From positions 111,416,687 through 111,480,686 of the forward strand of contig CM066732.1 in the NCBI GenBank assembly GCA_033961575.1: 64,000 nucleotides of DNA, written 5' to 3'. This document shows positions 35,030-44,370 of this stretch, in pieces; the stretch's first letter is position 1, and every line of letters starts with the position of its first letter. This DNA comes from Aselliscus stoliczkanus. Its lineage: Eukaryota; Chordata; Mammalia; Chiroptera; Hipposideridae. The translations under genes were made by a program, and so were the position numbers. The notes under the pieces were generated by a model. The model was not told the DNA's origin. It did no database searches and was given only the letters and a program-made list of their open reading frames with translations.

Positions 35030-35455
35030 AAGGATGAAATAGTGCCAGTTGCAACAACATGGATGGGTCTTAAGATTATAATGCTAAGCAAAATAAGTCA
35101 GAAAAAAAAGTAGAAAACCATATGATTGCACTGATATGTGGTATATAAATTGAAAACAACAAAAATTTTTAAGGATGCAATAAATGCATGCATAAATACA
35201 ATGCGGTATTCCGGATTAGATCCTAGAAAAAGGATATTAATGTAAAAACTAATGAAATCCAAACCAAGTCTGGACTTCCGTTAAGAGTAATGTGCCAATG
35301 TTAATTTCTGAATTTTGACAAACGATACATAGTTATGTATGACATTAACATTAGGGGAAACTGGGTGAAAGGTATACAGGAACACACTGTATTATAATTT
35401 CAACTCTATGGAAATCTGAAATTATTCCAAAATAAACAGTTGATAAAAAAAAAGG
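35030..35455 (+). mobile_element. LINE-1 3' end (old L1M-type)
   Basis: 'gttgcaacaacatggatggg' and 'ataatgctaagcaaaataag' are the typical L1 3' region. The following part ends 'ccaaaataaacagttgata' plus an A run, typical of old L1M 3' ends. It is 5'-truncated and carries no usable reading frame. Confidence 0.85.
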
Positions 35456-35540
35456 GCTTTATGGACAAATTTATATTTTAGAGGATAACTCACTGGTAAT
35501 ACTTTTAGGGAAATCTCTGTACTGGAAGCAAGTCTGACAT
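35456..35540. other. Unique spacer
   Basis: Short unique stretch between the L1 tail and the mariner MITE. Confidence 0.5.
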
Positions 35541-35625
35541 ACTGGGTTGTCGGAAAAGTCATGACACATTTTTGCAACAAAAAAACATAGAAAAAAATAC
35601 GTCATGGCTTTTCCAACAACCCAAC
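35541..35625. mobile_element. Mariner-derived MITE (MADE1-like hairpin)
   Basis: An 85-bp near-palindrome. The left arm has 'gggttgtcggaaaagtcatg', and the right arm read in reverse gives 'gggttgttggaaaagccatg'. The arms extend about 30 bp each, with an A-rich loop. TA lies at the left edge and a decayed CA at the right. Architecture matches the 80-bp MADE1 type of mariner MITE. No coding capacity; transposed in trans. Confidence 0.85.
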
Positions 35626-36179
35626 AGCAGAGAGAACACTAATTTAGGAGGTAGGAGCTGAGGTCTACATATAACTAAAGCCATGACTTTGGATCAGACA
35701 TTTAATCTCCTATAGAATGGACACCTGCATCTGTGAGGGGCTCTGCATCTCTCACAGGAGTAACTGTGAGAACCAAAAGCAAAGATGCTTCAGAGAATTC
35801 ACTGAAAACCTAAAAGCACAACAAACATGAAAGGTGGTCTGAACAAGGCACGGAGTATCTTGAACAAGCCACTGAGCATCTTGATAACATACAGAGAGAC
35901 CTGATCTATGGGCAAACATATGGGCAGGTACACTCTGGTTTCAACTCCGGAAGCTGGCAGCATGGGAAACTTCCAATGGTCCATGAGAGGAGACACCAGG
36001 GCAACTTCGAGGCCCAGGTGCAAAGCAGGGCAGTGAGAGAAGCAAAGGTTTTCTTAAGCTTTCTCCTGGAAGCTTTGGAACCCCAGCGTGGAATCATCTC
36101 AATAGCCAGAGGGACTCGTGCTGCCTCCTCACATGCTAGCTGGCATCACTGCGAATTGAAATGCCACTCCCACTGTTTA
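35626..36179. other. Unique sequence
   Basis: No gene recognised. Overlapping frames of 63 to 74 codons on the minus strand appear to be chance frames. Confidence 0.45.
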
Positions 36180-36667
36180 GTTCCCTCCTATTGCAGAACA
36201 GCTGGTCATCCTTCCTTCCATGGCTCCTCAGTGCCTAGGCTATCAAATTCAACCGCTTTGCATGGCACAAAGGTCCTTCACCCTTGCTCACCTCCTGGAC
36301 TGCCCCCCTTACACCCAGCCATTCTCACCTATGTGCTGTCTCTCATGTTCACAGACTGTTCAATGCTCTGTGCCCTTCACCTGCTTTTCCTATTCCCTGG
36401 AAGGCCCTTTCATATGTTTCTTCCCAAGATAATCCCTATGCATCCTCTCTTTCCTAATTCTTTGTTTATGGCCTCCCATTCTTCCCCATTTTCCTTCTTC
36501 CCGGTCTTCAGGTTTCACATCAAGTGTCAAGTCCTGAAAGTTTATTTCCTGATCTTTCCCCTCCCCCAACCTCAGCCTCCTACTAATTCATGATCAAATT
36601 GTTCATCTAATATTTTATCTGTCTCCCTAGCATCCTACACCAGATTGTGGTCTTTTAGGGGTAAAGG

Positions 36668-36701
<34 letters not shown>

Positions 36702-36800
36702 ACACGCATGTATGCATATGCACATATGTGCATGTGTTTTGCAGTATCCTAATCATATAGTCAAGTATTCAGCACAAAGTAGGTTATAGAATTAAACGAA
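36180..36800 (+). repeat. L2 LINE, long 3' region
   Basis: Successive L2 landmarks occur over about 600 bp: 'aggtccttcacccttgctca', 'cttttcctattccctggaag', 'tcaagtcctgaaag', 'tctgtctccctagcatccta', then 'ttttaggggtaaaggctgtg', interrupted by a TG microsatellite, then 'tcagcacaaagtaggttata'. The 205-codon frame at 35976-36593 lies mostly in this repeat and is not a gene. Confidence 0.75.
36669..36700. repeat. (TG)16 microsatellite
   Basis: Sixteen uninterrupted TG units grown inside the L2 3' end. The alternating purine-pyrimidine pattern continues without a break to 36737. Confidence 0.98.
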
Positions 36801-37219
36801 CCAATGAGTAAAACTGTTAAGCCACTTAGATCTATTCCGGAAGTATGTATGTACTTCTAAGATTGGGAGAAATTGGCATTAAACATTAAATGTTATTTCT
36901 ACCAGAACAATTTCCAAATACTACGTTCATACAAGTAGCAGTGAGCTCACACAGTTCAGCAGTACTAACAATATGTACAGAGCATTTTGCAGAATGACAT
37001 AATGAGAATGACAACATTTTATGACTAAGTACCAGTTAATGAAAGAAAATTAATTAATTTGCTGCTAAGATAAATGACTGTAAGAACTTGGCGGGGGGGG
37101 GGAAGCCACCATAGCTATTATGTTTCTAAGTTTGTTCTGGAATATAAAGTACTTTGCACTGAAAAACTCCCACCTCCACTTAGCGGTATTAGCTGTATTA
37201 AATTAGGATACGAGAGATA
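36801..37219. other. Unique AT-rich sequence
   Basis: No gene recognised. A run of ten G lies near 37092-37101. Confidence 0.45.
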
Positions 37220-37753
37220 TCTAGCTGCTGTTTTTTGTTTTTTTTTAAATAGCTTCTGATAGCTTACTTGTTTTTTTTTTTTTTTAAAGATTTTATTGGG
37301 GAATTGGTAGAGGGGAACAGCGTTGGGGAATCGGGGAAGGAGAACAGACAAGTTGCTGTCTTTTTGTTCTTCAGTTTAGTCTTTTTGTTCTTCAGTTTAG
37401 TTGCGGAGGATGTTGCTTCACTGTTGGTATCGTCATTGCGCTCTTCCCGGATGAGGCAGATCGGTCGCTGGCCTCTGGATGTCACTCACTGCGGCTATTG
37501 GCAGCTCACGCTGGCTGCCAGCTGCTCACGCTGGCTGCGGGCCACTCACTGTAGCCTATGGCAGCCCACTGCAGCAGGGGCTGCAGCCCACACCATCACC
37601 GGGGCTCGCACAACCCAGCTCCAGGTGGAGCTGTTGTTAGCTGTAGAGGGCAGTGTCACTGGCCCTCATGTGGGATCCGAACCGGGGCCGCTGGCATCCC
37701 AAAACCAGCGCTTAACCAATGCGCCACCCGGCCGGCCCTCTAGCTGCTGTTTT
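37220..37753. repeat. 15-bp target-site duplication bounding the composite SINE
   Basis: 'tctagctgctgtttt' occurs at 37220-37234 and 37739-37753 without mismatch, directly flanking the retroposon. This is the expected length for L1-type target-primed integration. Confidence 0.93.
37235..37738 (-). mobile_element. Composite tRNA-derived SINE, about 504 bp, with apparent 3' transduction
   Basis: Read on the minus strand: a head starting GGCCGGCC (37738 downward) with A- and B-box-like motifs, a GC-rich body, an exact 21-bp tandem duplication (unit 'ctttttgttcttcagtttag' plus t on the plus strand, near 37357-37400), then 'ttccccaataaaatctt' with an AATAAA signal, a 16-base A run (37270-37285 as T), 24 bp of other sequence, and a second A-rich run ending at the target duplication. 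Perfect 15-bp target duplication shows it is one insertion. The 166-codon frame across it is an artefact. Confidence 0.88.
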
Positions 37754-37887
37754 AAACCTCCCAAATAATATGCTCTGGAGCAAAGAGCAAATTTTGTAGA
37801 TAACTAATGGGTGTAAAATACTAGGGAATTTATCTTTTGCATAGCAATTCACAAAAGAAGAGGCAAATACAAAATGCAAAACCGTCT
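37754..37887. other. Unique spacer
   Basis: Short unique sequence between the composite SINE and the hAT element. Confidence 0.5.
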
Positions 37888-37895
37888 GTCTATCC

Positions 37896-38066
37896 CAGGG
37901 GTCAGCTAAAGGCGGCTCGTGAGCCACATGTGGCTTTTTGGGTACATACATGTGGCTCTGAAGTAAAATTGAAAATGAAAATAAAGCTATCATAGTTTCA
38001 TTTATAAAATTTTTGAAGGATATTATTCACATAATGGTGCTTTCATTTGTTTTAAGGCTCTCAAAT

Positions 38067-38104
<38 letters not shown>

Positions 38105-38306
38105 CTGAGCCATCCTGCTACCTGTTGGCAGTTCAGCGGCTGCTCAGCTCGGGCTGAGCATCGAACTGCTGTTGCTCAGAGCTCAGCTCACACTCTTGAG
38201 CGAGCTCTTAACCAACTGAGCCACTTGGCCGGCCCCTTTGAATAATTTTTAAATTGTTGTGAGGAGCAAAATTGGCTCTTCCGTCTCAAGAGTTTGCTGA
38301 CCCCTG
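37896..38306. mobile_element. Non-autonomous hAT element split by a SINE
   Basis: Begins CAGGGGTCAGCTAAA and ends TTTGCTGACCCCTG, so the termini are inverted repeats. A perfect 8-bp target duplication, GTCTATCC, lies at 37888-37895 and 38307-38314, the hallmark length for hAT. The left part contains 'gagccacatgtggct', itself palindromic. Without the inserted SINE the element is about 230-240 bp. No transposase. Confidence 0.92.
38074..38234 (-). mobile_element. tRNA-derived SINE inserted in the hAT element
   Basis: Read on the minus strand it starts GGCCGGCCAAGTGGCTCAG (38234 downward) with the A-box-like 'tggctcagttgg' and a B-box-like 'agttcgatgct', followed by a short GC-rich body and a long A tail (T run at about 38069-38102). 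'aataattttt' near 38064 and 38241 may be its target duplication. Its head differs from the other two SINEs, so it is a second subfamily. The long intact tail suggests a fairly young insertion. Confidence 0.88.
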
Positions 38307-38314
38307 GTCTATCC

Positions 38315-38689
38315 TTCTAGGAATATCTGCCGATGAGCTTTATAGGACCTCCATCTAAAACAAATAAACTAGTTTTCAATGTCAATATTAATTTTGGCAA
38401 GCCAAGACATCAGGTCCTAAAAGGGGGTGGGGGGGGAAACCTAAACCCACTGTTTTGTTTTACATCTAGCATCCTTCCCCACAGCCTTCAGTAAATGCTC
38501 AAGAAAACTGATAAAAATCTCATTTTATGAGTTCTATGCTTAAAAAATTTTTACATTTAAACATTCAATTTTATAGGTTTTTTTGGGGGGAGGATAGCTT
38601 ATACTAAAATTCTGCTTATTTGCAGACTGAAACTGTGTCTATGAGGGCATAGGTGAAGAAGTTACAAACAAAAAATTTTTTTCTCATTC
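38315..38689. other. Unique sequence
   Basis: No gene recognised. Short G run near 38424-38440. Confidence 0.45.
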
Positions 38690-38790
38690 ATTTTTTCCAA
38701 AACTATGTAGCAAGCACCTACTATGTACCAAGCATTATTGTAAGGCCTGAGAACACAGCGGTAAACAGAATAAAGCTCCCAGAACTATAG
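38690..38790 (-). repeat. L2 LINE 3' end (reverse)
   Basis: 'tagcaagcacctactatgta', 'ccaagcattattgtaaggcc' and 'gagaacacagcggtaaacag' follow the reversed L2 terminus. Confidence 0.7.
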
Positions 38791-38804
38791 CCTTACATCC
38801 TAGC

Positions 38805-38995
38805 TTAGGGGTCAGCAAATTTCTTCTGTAAAGTGTCAGGAGAGTAAATATTTTTGGTTTTGCATGCGCACTGTCTTTGGCAATACTCAGCCTTGACATT
38901 GTAGTACAAAAACAGTCACAGACAACATGTAAAGGAATGAATGTGGCTGTGTTCCAATAAAACTTTATTAACATAAACATAATGTGCCAACTTCT
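38805..38995. mobile_element. MER58-like hAT (Charlie) element
   Basis: 'aggggtcagcaaatttcttc', 'tgtaaagtgtcaggagagta', 'aatatttttggttttgcat', 'ggctgtgttccaataaaact' and 'ttattaacataaa' follow a known short Charlie-group element in order. The left terminus is retained and the right terminus has largely been lost. The family name is from memory of the pattern. Confidence 0.75.
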
Positions 38996-39029
38996 CTTCC
39001 AGTCCATGAAATTTCTTATAAGTCACTGA

Positions 39030-39125
39030 CACTAAATCATAGCGTTACAGAATTTATGGAAGGATTTATAGAATTACAAAAACTCAGAGTTGAAAAGGAC
39101 ATTCATTTTAATCTTTCTTTTCCCT
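39030..39125 (-). repeat. MIR-family SINE 3' fragment (reverse)
   Basis: 'cagagttgaaaaggacattc' and 'tttaatctttcttttccctc' correspond to the reversed distal part of a MIR-type SINE. Confidence 0.4.
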
Positions 39126-39129
39126 CATA

Positions 39130-39380
39130 TAGTAGCATCATGGTCAAAAGAGTGGCTTTTGGGTCAGCCTGCCAGGGTTCAAATCCTGCCTTTTCCACTT
39201 GTCATAGGTGATTTGAGGCAAGTTTTTTAATTTCTATTGGCCTCATTTTTCTCATTAATAGAAGGAAGAGAATAATAATACCTGTATCTCAGGGGACTCT
39301 TGAGATAATCCAAGTAAACATTTATCAGGGCACATGACTCACAGTAAACTCACAATACATCCTAATTACTCATCAGAACA
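39130..39380 (+). repeat. MIR SINE (near full length)
   Basis: 'atggtcaaaagagtggcttt', 'tgccagggttcaaatcctgc' (B box), 'cacttgtcataggtgatttg', 'ttctcattaatagaagga' and 'caggggactcttgagataat' occur in MIR order. Confidence 0.85.
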
Positions 39381-39404
39381 ACAACCACAATAATGGTAAC
39401 AACA

Positions 39405-39490
39405 AAAACACTGAGGCTCAGAGAGGTGATATGACTTAAACAGGATCCAGTAGCTCCCGAGTATGAGTCCCTATGCCCAGGCACTGTGCC
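39405..39490 (-). repeat. MIR SINE fragment (reverse)
   Basis: 'cactgaggctcagagaggtg' and 'atatgacttaaacaggatcc' match the reversed core; 'gagtatgagtccctatgccc' is the head. Confidence 0.65.
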
Positions 39491-40669
39491 TCCCAAATCA
39501 AGGTCCTATCTTAACCACATGATCCATGAGGAATAAAAATTGGACATGTTTACAGATGGTAGCAGGACTCAACTCAATTCAATTCTCCAGGGAATTTTAG
39601 GACTGTCCTCTGATGTATAGAGAGGGACTTGGGAGAAATAGGCCAACCCCTAACAGAACCTTTCTGTTAGAAATACGTGTGCTATTGTCTCATGTAGAAG
39701 GGTTCCAATGGAAATTACCTGTGAAAAGAATATGGTTGTACAGAGAATAACTTTGGCAGTAGAGGCCTAAGGTGGATGAGAGAACTCAATTCCTGCATAC
39801 ACGAATAAAGCCAGGCCCTCAGTGGAATCGCTGTGAACCAGAAAGCCTGGATGAAGTTAAACGTTTTGGCTTCTTCCACCTGGTGGCATTCTCCAGGAGA
39901 CCACCCAATGAGCCCTTCAAAATATTATTTTTCATGGTAATTATTTTCAACGTTTCGCTTGTTTCACTTAAGGATCAGATTCTCCAAAAACTCCTTTGAA
40001 GACCACAGTTGTTCAGTGTATTTAATGTAAGTTATCCTCAGGGAAAGAGAAAACCCAGAGCTGTGAGAGCCAAGGGTTTTGTACCACCACACCCTACTAA
40101 AGGCCCACATATTTCTACTGTTTCAAGCACATCAAGCCACAACAGCATAAATGTTCTCTCAAGGAACTTTAAGCTAATTAATTGTGAATGTGACAGCTAG
40201 AGTGCAGAGAATTAATTTCCTGAGGTTGGTCCAAAAACAAAAAAGAAGTGTTTTTTCTGAGGTTGGTGCTTTCTGGGATCTAGCATTTGTGGGTTCTGAC
40301 AGGAAGTAGGAGGGCTAGAAGACCACCGCACTGTTAGAGTCGGTAGAATTATTCTTTTGACAAATGGTTTTGCTGACTAGAGACATCTGGGTTGTATTGG
40401 GCTTGAATTTGATTTTGAAGTCTTTTTTTCCCAAGCCAAAGACAATGTTCTCTTTGGAAGTCCTAGACACCGCTGTACTGGTGCCCACACACACCATTCC
40501 CTCACCCATTTTGAAAACCTCTGTTATCAGATCAATGGACTGTGAGAGCCATATGACTTCAGTCCACTGGCAACACAATGTACGGCACTTGCTGAGATGT
40601 TTGTTTATTTCCTTTTCTGACATCATTTAGAAGATTTGCAAATGACCACTTCCAGGAAGTTTTCAAAAA
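39491..40669. other. Unique sequence, no gene seen; one candidate CTCF site
   Basis: Frames of 63 to 103 codons (for example 40315-40626 minus and 40364-40630 plus) overlap one another and carry no recognised domain. Confidence 0.45.
39873..39887 (-). promoter_or_regulatory. Candidate CTCF binding site
   Basis: On the minus strand the sequence GCCACCAGGTGGAAG matches the CTCF core consensus CCASYAGRKGGCRS at nearly every position (A replaces C at one). The neighbourhood 39491-40669 is repeat-free. CTCF sites act as insulator or loop anchors and their orientation matters. Binding is inferred from the motif alone. Confidence 0.4.
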
Positions 40670-40930
40670 GCAAGTCCATATTCATTTGTTTAATATACAT
40701 GCATGGGACATCTTCTGTGCCTCAGAATTGTAAATCATATGATGTCACAAAAAATGGTTCTTTCCTCAAAGATTAGTGAGACTGACAGACACCTGGTTAC
40801 AATTCAACATGCATAGTGCTATTACAGAGGTATTTACAACTCTGGGAACACTGGTGAAGATCTTTTAGAAGAAATGACATCTGAATCCAAGGCTGAAAAA
40901 TAGTTCACCGAAGCAAGTAAATGGGGAAGT
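40670..40930 (-). repeat. L2 LINE 3' region (reverse)
   Basis: 'attcatttgtttaatataca', later 'ggaacactggtgaagatct' and 'gaatccaaggctgaaaaata', follow reversed L2 landmarks. Confidence 0.5.
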
Positions 40931-41039
40931 GCACACAAACTGAGCTTGTCCAAATACAGATTCTAAAACTTCTTGGAACCTAATGTGGTCTTAGTGAGAA
41001 GTGAAAGCTTATGTCTCCATCACCTGCTTCAGTGTGGTG

Positions 41040-41145
41040 TGCTCTTACCTATCCTTCTTATATATCCCAGTCTCCTCAGGACCTAGCATAGGGCCTGAGA
41101 TTTTGTAAGAATACAACAATGACGTTGAATTAATGAATGAATGCT
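41040..41145 (+). repeat. L2 LINE 3' end fragment
   Basis: 'aggacctagcatagggcctg' and 'aattaatgaatgaatg' match the L2 terminus. Confidence 0.6.
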
Positions 41146-41294
41146 CTTATGGTTTTTTTTGTTTTGTTTTGCGCTAACATTTCTCCCTCGGTGACAGCAA
41201 GTTCTCTAGAGATATGGATTGTTTTGATGTGATCCTAAGATATCTAACTGATTTAGTCAGTGAGTAAAAAAAAAAAATCAAGTTTTGAAAAGGA
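41146..41294. other. Unique spacer with T-rich and A-rich runs
   Basis: Nothing recognised. Confidence 0.45.
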
Positions 41295-42562
41295 TTCAGA
41301 GCCAATTCAATGAACAAAGGGTAGTCTTTTCAACAAATGGCTCTGAGGCAACTGGGTATCTATATACAAAAGAATTAAGCTGGACCTTTATCTCACACGT
41401 ACACAAAAATTAACTCAAAATGAACCATAGACCTAAATGTAAGAGCTAAAACTATAAATCATTCAGAGAAAAACATAGGAATACATCTGCGTGACTTTAG
41501 ATTAGGTAATGCTTTCTTAGATTTGACACCAAAAACACAAGTGACCAAAAAAAAAAAATAGGTAAATTGAACTTTATCAAAATTAAAATTGTGCTTCAAA
41601 GGACAAAAACGGGAGAAAAGTTTGGCAAGTCATATATCAGATAAGGGATTTGTACCCAGAATATATAAAGAGCTCTTAAAACTCTACAACAAAAAGGGTA
41701 AACAACCCAATTAAAAATTGGCTTTAAATAGACAGTTCTTCAAAGAAGATATGCAAAAGGCCAATAAGTACATGAAAAGATACTCAACACAATTAGTAAT
41801 CATGCATATCAAAACCACAATGATATACCACTTCATATCCACTAGGGTTGATGAAAATAAAAATGACAGACAATAACAAGTGTCAGAGAGGATTTGCAGA
41901 AATTGGAACCCTCATATATTGCAGGCAAGATTGTAAAATGATGTGGCAATATTACAAAACAATCCAACAGTTCCTCAAAATGTTAAACATAGAGTTATCA
42001 TATGACCCAATAATTCCACTCCCAGATGTATATCCAAGAGAACTGAAAATATATGCCCATACAAAAACTAGTACATGGATATTACTACAAACATTATTCA
42101 TAATAGTCAAAAAAGGGACACAATCCAAATGTCCATTAGCTGATGAATGGATAAACAAAATGTGGCATATCCATACAATGAAATATTATTAGGTAATAAA
42201 AAGGAATGAAGTACTGACATGTGTAAGAACAGGCATGAACCTCAAAACAGTCCAAGTGAAAGAATTCAGTCACAAAAGCCCACATATTACATAATTTCAG
42301 TGACATAAAATGTCCGGGATAGGCAAATCCACAAAAACATAAAATAGATCAATGGTGTGCTAGGATCTAAAGGGAGAGGAGCGTGTGGAGTGATGGCAGG
42401 TGGGCACGGCGCTTCTTTTTGGAGTAATAGAAATAATCTGAAATTAGATGGTGGTGATGGTTGCACATTCTGTGATTGTATCACTGAATGGTAAACTTTA
42501 AAATGCTGAATTTTATGGTATGTGAATTCTATCTCAATAAAGCTGTTATTATTTTTTTTAAA
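41295..42562 (+). mobile_element. LINE-1 3' end, 5'-truncated, about 1.27 kb
   Basis: Successive L1 landmarks occur: 'gtcttttcaacaaatggctc', 'aaaattaactcaaaatgaac', 'ccagaatatataaagagctc', 'gaaaagatactcaacacaat', 'tatgacccaataattccact', 'aaatgtccattagctgatga', 'taagatggtggtgatgg'-like text near 42450, and the end 'ctcaataaagctgttat' plus an A-rich tail. The 114-codon frame at 41848-42192 is a chance frame in this region. It is old, truncated and inactive. Confidence 0.92.
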
Positions 42563-44119
42563 ATCATGCTAGGTGTGATCCTCTTTGTTGTCACTGTTAC
42601 CAACATGGTAGTGAATGTCACTAAGCAGTTGTTTCATGCCAGCTGAAGTCTTTACACTGTTGACTAAATTTCTCTTTTGAGACGTTAGCCCATGGAGGCT
42701 TCGTTTTAGAGCAGCCTTTGTTCTCTGTTTGGTGTCTTTCCACGGGGCCTTGTCCAGGTCTTCACTCAAGAGTGGAACTCAGTAAACATTTTCTCACTAT
42801 TATCAAAAAGCCACTGTCTTTTCTCAAGTCAAGAAATAACCAAGTCTTTCAAAGGAAAACACCACATTTCACCCTAAAAACCTTTAAGCCATTCCAAGGT
42901 CTAAAAATTCATGAACAATTTGTGATCATACTCACTGCTTCCTGATGCTTACTACGTCAGAAGTGCAAGACAAATATATCAATAAAATCTAGCAGTCAAA
43001 GTAATAAAAGGGAGATTTCACTTTCATGCTATGAAATTACGTCTGCATGGATTCATGATGTCTTCTCTGCAGAAAATGGTAGAAATTGCCTACATCACAC
43101 ACCAGCAGTGCTGTAACAAGACCTGATTTGGATTCATTTCTATTCCAGGCAAACAAAACTTGTAAAATGCCCTACTTCCAACAGCACACCATAGTATGCA
43201 AACTTTAAAAGTGGACTCCGTGGGAATGAGTTTGGGCTGGGGAAAAATCAAGTGTGGAGCCAAAATGAAGTAGATCGAATTTTCCAGTGTTAAGGAGGAC
43301 AGTGTAACTTTCTCCTCACCAGGGCTCATCCTCTCGGGAGGCAGAGAGAGCTGGGGATTTAGCACCACCCTGCTGGTGGCTGGTATGAGTCAGAAGGGAG
43401 GAAAACTGGAGCTCAGAAACTGAAGATAGGGTGAAACTGCCCTGTTCCTTTGTGGGTTTGCCTGCTTATCCGATGGCGGCTGAATCCTGGTCCCTGAAAG
43501 CTCTTGCTTGGAAGAAAGCTCTGTCCCTCTGTAAGTACTTGGTTTAGCTTTCTGCCTAATCTGTTTAGCTTCATGGCTTCTATCATTGCTCAGACCTCAA
43601 CCCTGGGCCCCACGGAAGCAGTAGCTATCCAAAGCAAATCTATAGGGACCCTCTACTTATTTTTCCAGATGAAGTAACTTGTGCCCAGAGACAGGTCCTT
43701 TGCCCCAAGTTACTGCAGTAGGTTGGTTAAGGGAAATTCCTATTATGTAGCCCTCCCTTCAGGTATTCAGGACTGGTTCCTTGCCCTAAAATCTGTAGTC
43801 TTCATTTTCCAAATTTGAGCTCTGTGGATTCCAGAACTCCAGATCTCCAGCAGGTATCTATCTGCTCTTCAAGCCTGCCATGTCGAACAGGTTTCAGAAC
43901 AAGACCCAGGGACCTCCAAAGGCCCTTCTAGCTCTCAGAGTCATGCTTTTGGAGATCCAGCTATCCTTGACCCTGTTGGCTGCCCAGTCTCTCCACTGCC
44001 CAAGTTCAATCCTGGGTGACAAGGTCAAGCTGTTTCCATGTGTTAGCAGCACATGCTTCATCTTCACTAAGCAGCAGCAGGGAACAATCATCTGTGCTCT
44101 GGAGTGTACTTTGAGATAG
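42563..44119. other. Unique sequence, no gene called
   Basis: Holds an unrecognised lysine- and serine-rich minus-strand frame at 42569-42769 (see findings). Other frames of up to 92 codons have no recognised domain. Confidence 0.4.
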
Positions 44120-44370
44120 AACAGGGGTCACACGCACACAGGCTGAGTTTCAGTCCTGGCTTTACTAGTTGCTTGGGGAACTTCTGTTTATTTGTTTTTG
44201 TTTTTCACCTTTCTGAGCCTCAGTTTAACAATAACATGGGGATAATTATAGTAGCACCTACATGGGACTGTTAAGTAGAGTATGTGAGATGATGCACCAC
44301 TTACAGCCCTAGTGCCAGAGCCTGGCTCAGTGACTGCTCAGAAATATTAGCTGTGAGTGTTATGTGGAGA
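44120..44370 (+). repeat. MIR SINE with a T-rich insertion
   Basis: 'gagtttcagtcctggcttta', 'ctttctgagcctcagtttaa', 'atggggataattatagtagc' and 'gccagagcctggctcagtga' occur in MIR order. A T/G-rich expansion at about 44188-44208 interrupts the core. Confidence 0.85.

Noticed and set aside
35976..36593. 205-codon plus-strand open frame, the longest in the window
   Set aside because: It lies mostly within an L2 3' region (36180-36800), is proline/serine/histidine-rich from the pyrimidine-rich repeat, and has no domain.
37268..37768. 166-codon plus-strand open frame
   Set aside because: It runs antisense through the composite SINE, from its A tail to its head, and is a repeat artefact.
41848..42192. 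114-codon open frame
   Set aside because: It is a chance frame within an old LINE-1 3' end; not a gene.
43360..43380. Possible CTCF motif (GCCACCAGCAGGGTGG on the minus strand)
   Set aside because: The second half of the core does not align with the consensus without a shift.
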